This document shows, in pieces, positions 62,463 through 64,000 of a stretch of DNA of 64,000 bases (the first letter of the stretch is position 1; each line of letters starts with the position of its first letter). Under the pieces are notes generated by a model. It saw only the letters and a list, made by a program, of their open reading frames with translations. It was not told where the DNA came from and ran no database searches. A program made the position numbers and the translations under genes. This DNA is from Sabellastarte sp. h YS-2021 (Eukaryota > Annelida > Polychaeta > Sabellida > Sabellidae). The stretch spans positions 50,953,028-51,017,027 of the forward strand of contig OZ024936.1 in the NCBI GenBank assembly GCA_964017235.1, written 5' to 3'.

Positions 62463-63888
62463 AGTTTCATTTCTATTTGAGTGTTTTGGATTGAATTGAA
62501 CTGTGACCATCATTTGTGTATATGAGTTGTTGAGTTGTATTAAAAATATGGTGTATTAGAAACTGCACGAGTGTGTGTTTTTCAATATAAATATGTATTA
62601 GTGTTGGCTTTTGTGCAGTTCTCTTTTTAGTTATTTGTAAGATCAAGAATGAGTTTATGGAAGTCACAGGTTGTTTCATTGCATGCTTCTATGAAGAGAT
62701 CAGACTGCTGCTAGTGTATATATTAAAAATAATGCAGTTGCTTGTATTATCACCCATAATTGTAAAGTCACAAATTACGTGTTTTTGTTGTTCACAAATA
62801 ATATGTAACTGTGATATTGTGTTATGTATAACTCAAATCAGGTAAAATCATAATGTCTCAAATGCCATTTTGCTTGTTACAGATCATTTAAACTATAAAA
62901 ATAATGGTGTAGTTAACACTACTCTGCTAAAACAAGCACGATTGGCTGAAACATAGAAACAGTTTTGATTAATCCTCTGAAATTGTGTCAAAATATAAAA
63001 AGTTAATGAAAATATCATCCATACGGTAAAAAATAACAAAAAGCAAATTTACTGAAAGTTTGGCATCTAATCACAGGCTGTCATCTCTGTGTTGATTTGT
63101 ATCTCACAAGTGATAATGCTGTGGACCTGTTCCAATATGACGCTCGCTGTTGAATGTGATGTAAAATCCCAACTTTGAACTTCAGATGTGTGGCATAAAA
63201 TTGTGATGGTGTATTACACATGTGATCAAATTATCCTATTATTCTAAGTCAAATAATAACCATTGGTGAATTTCACCTTTCTAACGGTATACACTTAAGT
63301 AGCTCTGTATTTTGTCAACCAATACTGTCATTTATTATATAACTTAAATGAGAGTTGAATTAGTGATATGAAAAACATAATAATTATATTGTTTTTATTC
63401 TAGAGCAGAATGTGTACAATATTCAGTTCAACTCAGTTATTGGTCTACATGGTTTATAATTAAGCAAAGAAATGCTTGCAATTTTTTGTATGTTATAAGA
63501 AGTGTGTAGCATTTTTATAAGTGACATATATTACGAAATTGAACGTTAACATGCATTGTATGTGCTAGTGCATTAGTTTGTTGTGGTTTATACATATTGT
63601 ATATTCCTATTATATGGCCGAGCCAGTAATAAATTTTAAAAACAAGTAAATCAGGCATACATTTTAAACCAGGGCTCATATTCACTGTCCTTCTTGTTCT
63701 TGGAATTGTCTTTGAACACAGACATCGCTGAGAAAAATTATCCAAAAGTTTTAAAAATCTAAAGATCATGGTGAAAAATTGGCATTTTATTATATCAACA
63801 ATGTACCAGTAATTCATTTGATAAAAGGGGAATTGTCATGTTTTTCTCTCTGTGTGTCCACACATTGCAAACACAAGATGTCCATATA
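62463..63888. other. 3' flank, no gene seen
   Basis: AT-rich sequence with only short frames and no recognised repeats. Confidence 0.5.
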
Positions 63889-64000
63889 CAGTAGAACCGC
63901 GATTATCCGAACCACATGGGAGACATACAATCCGGTCGGATAATCGAGGGGTTCGGATAGATGAAGGAAACCAAAATTCACCCGTCTATGGGTTACCGAG
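63889..64000 (+). mobile_element. Left edge of a pogo/Tigger-like DNA transposon
   Basis: TACAGTAGAACCGCGATTAT then CCGAACC and, inverted nearby, GGTCGGATAATCGAGGGGTTC. Tips of the form CAGTAGAACC(T/G)CGATTATCCG are familiar from pogo-like elements in invertebrates, inserted at TA. The element runs off the window. Confidence 0.45.

Overview
The window is eukaryotic, intron-rich, AT-rich DNA. It reads as a piece of a repeat-laden invertebrate genome, most likely a bivalve mollusc. That placement is inferred from the mix of DIRS and Penelope-like retroelements, tRNA-type SINEs and Helentron-like elements built around ~145-bp tandem cores; no sequence search was possible. One host gene runs through it on the + strand: a peroxisomal acyl-CoA oxidase (ACOX1-like). 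Its first exons lie left of the window, its stop codon is at 57950-57952 and it ends with a C-terminal SKL peroxisome signal. Twelve constitutive exons between 28590 and 57952 have GT-AG sites, compatible phases and an open frame throughout. Upstream of them sit four phase-compatible versions of a single exon (5710-5870, 21634-21794, 23641-23801, 26031-26188). This is the exon that is alternative (3a/3b) in vertebrate ACOX1 and affects acyl-chain preference. The array therefore looks like an expanded mutually-exclusive exon cassette, and its two left-most members arose by a recent segmental duplication (1-5956 and 14734-21880). Region by region: 1-5956 is duplication copy 1 (ACOX exon A embedded in tandem repeats). 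6911-10335 is a decayed, 3'-deleted DIRS-type retroelement. 10336-14733 holds tandem repeats. 14734-21880 is duplication copy 2, broken by a 1680-bp Penelope-like insertion at 19557-21236 that carries a sequence fitting a type I hammerhead ribozyme and a GIY-YIG endonuclease remnant. 21930-28589 carries exons B and C, a long hairpin, SINEs, a MITE and satellites. 28590-29672 has two ACOX exons. 29673-44892 is a 15-kb intron made of elements nested three deep, including a nearly intact 6406-bp DIRS element (gag, RT/RNase H/methyltransferase-like, tyrosine recombinase, inverted terminal repeats and internal complementary region). 44893-57952 carries the last ten exons, with further elements in the introns. 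57953-64000 is 3' flank with a 147-bp-unit array (59908-62462) and the edge of a pogo-like transposon. A unifying pattern is that at least six sequence-unrelated repeat families share one end design: a palindromic 5' head, a 3' copy of one head arm, then a short hairpin and (usually) CTAG before a T-run. This is the layout of non-autonomous Helentron elements. Several of these arrays multiply sites that look like transcription-factor targets, including nine perfect copies of the DR1 nuclear-receptor element, the class of site that controls ACOX1 in vertebrates.
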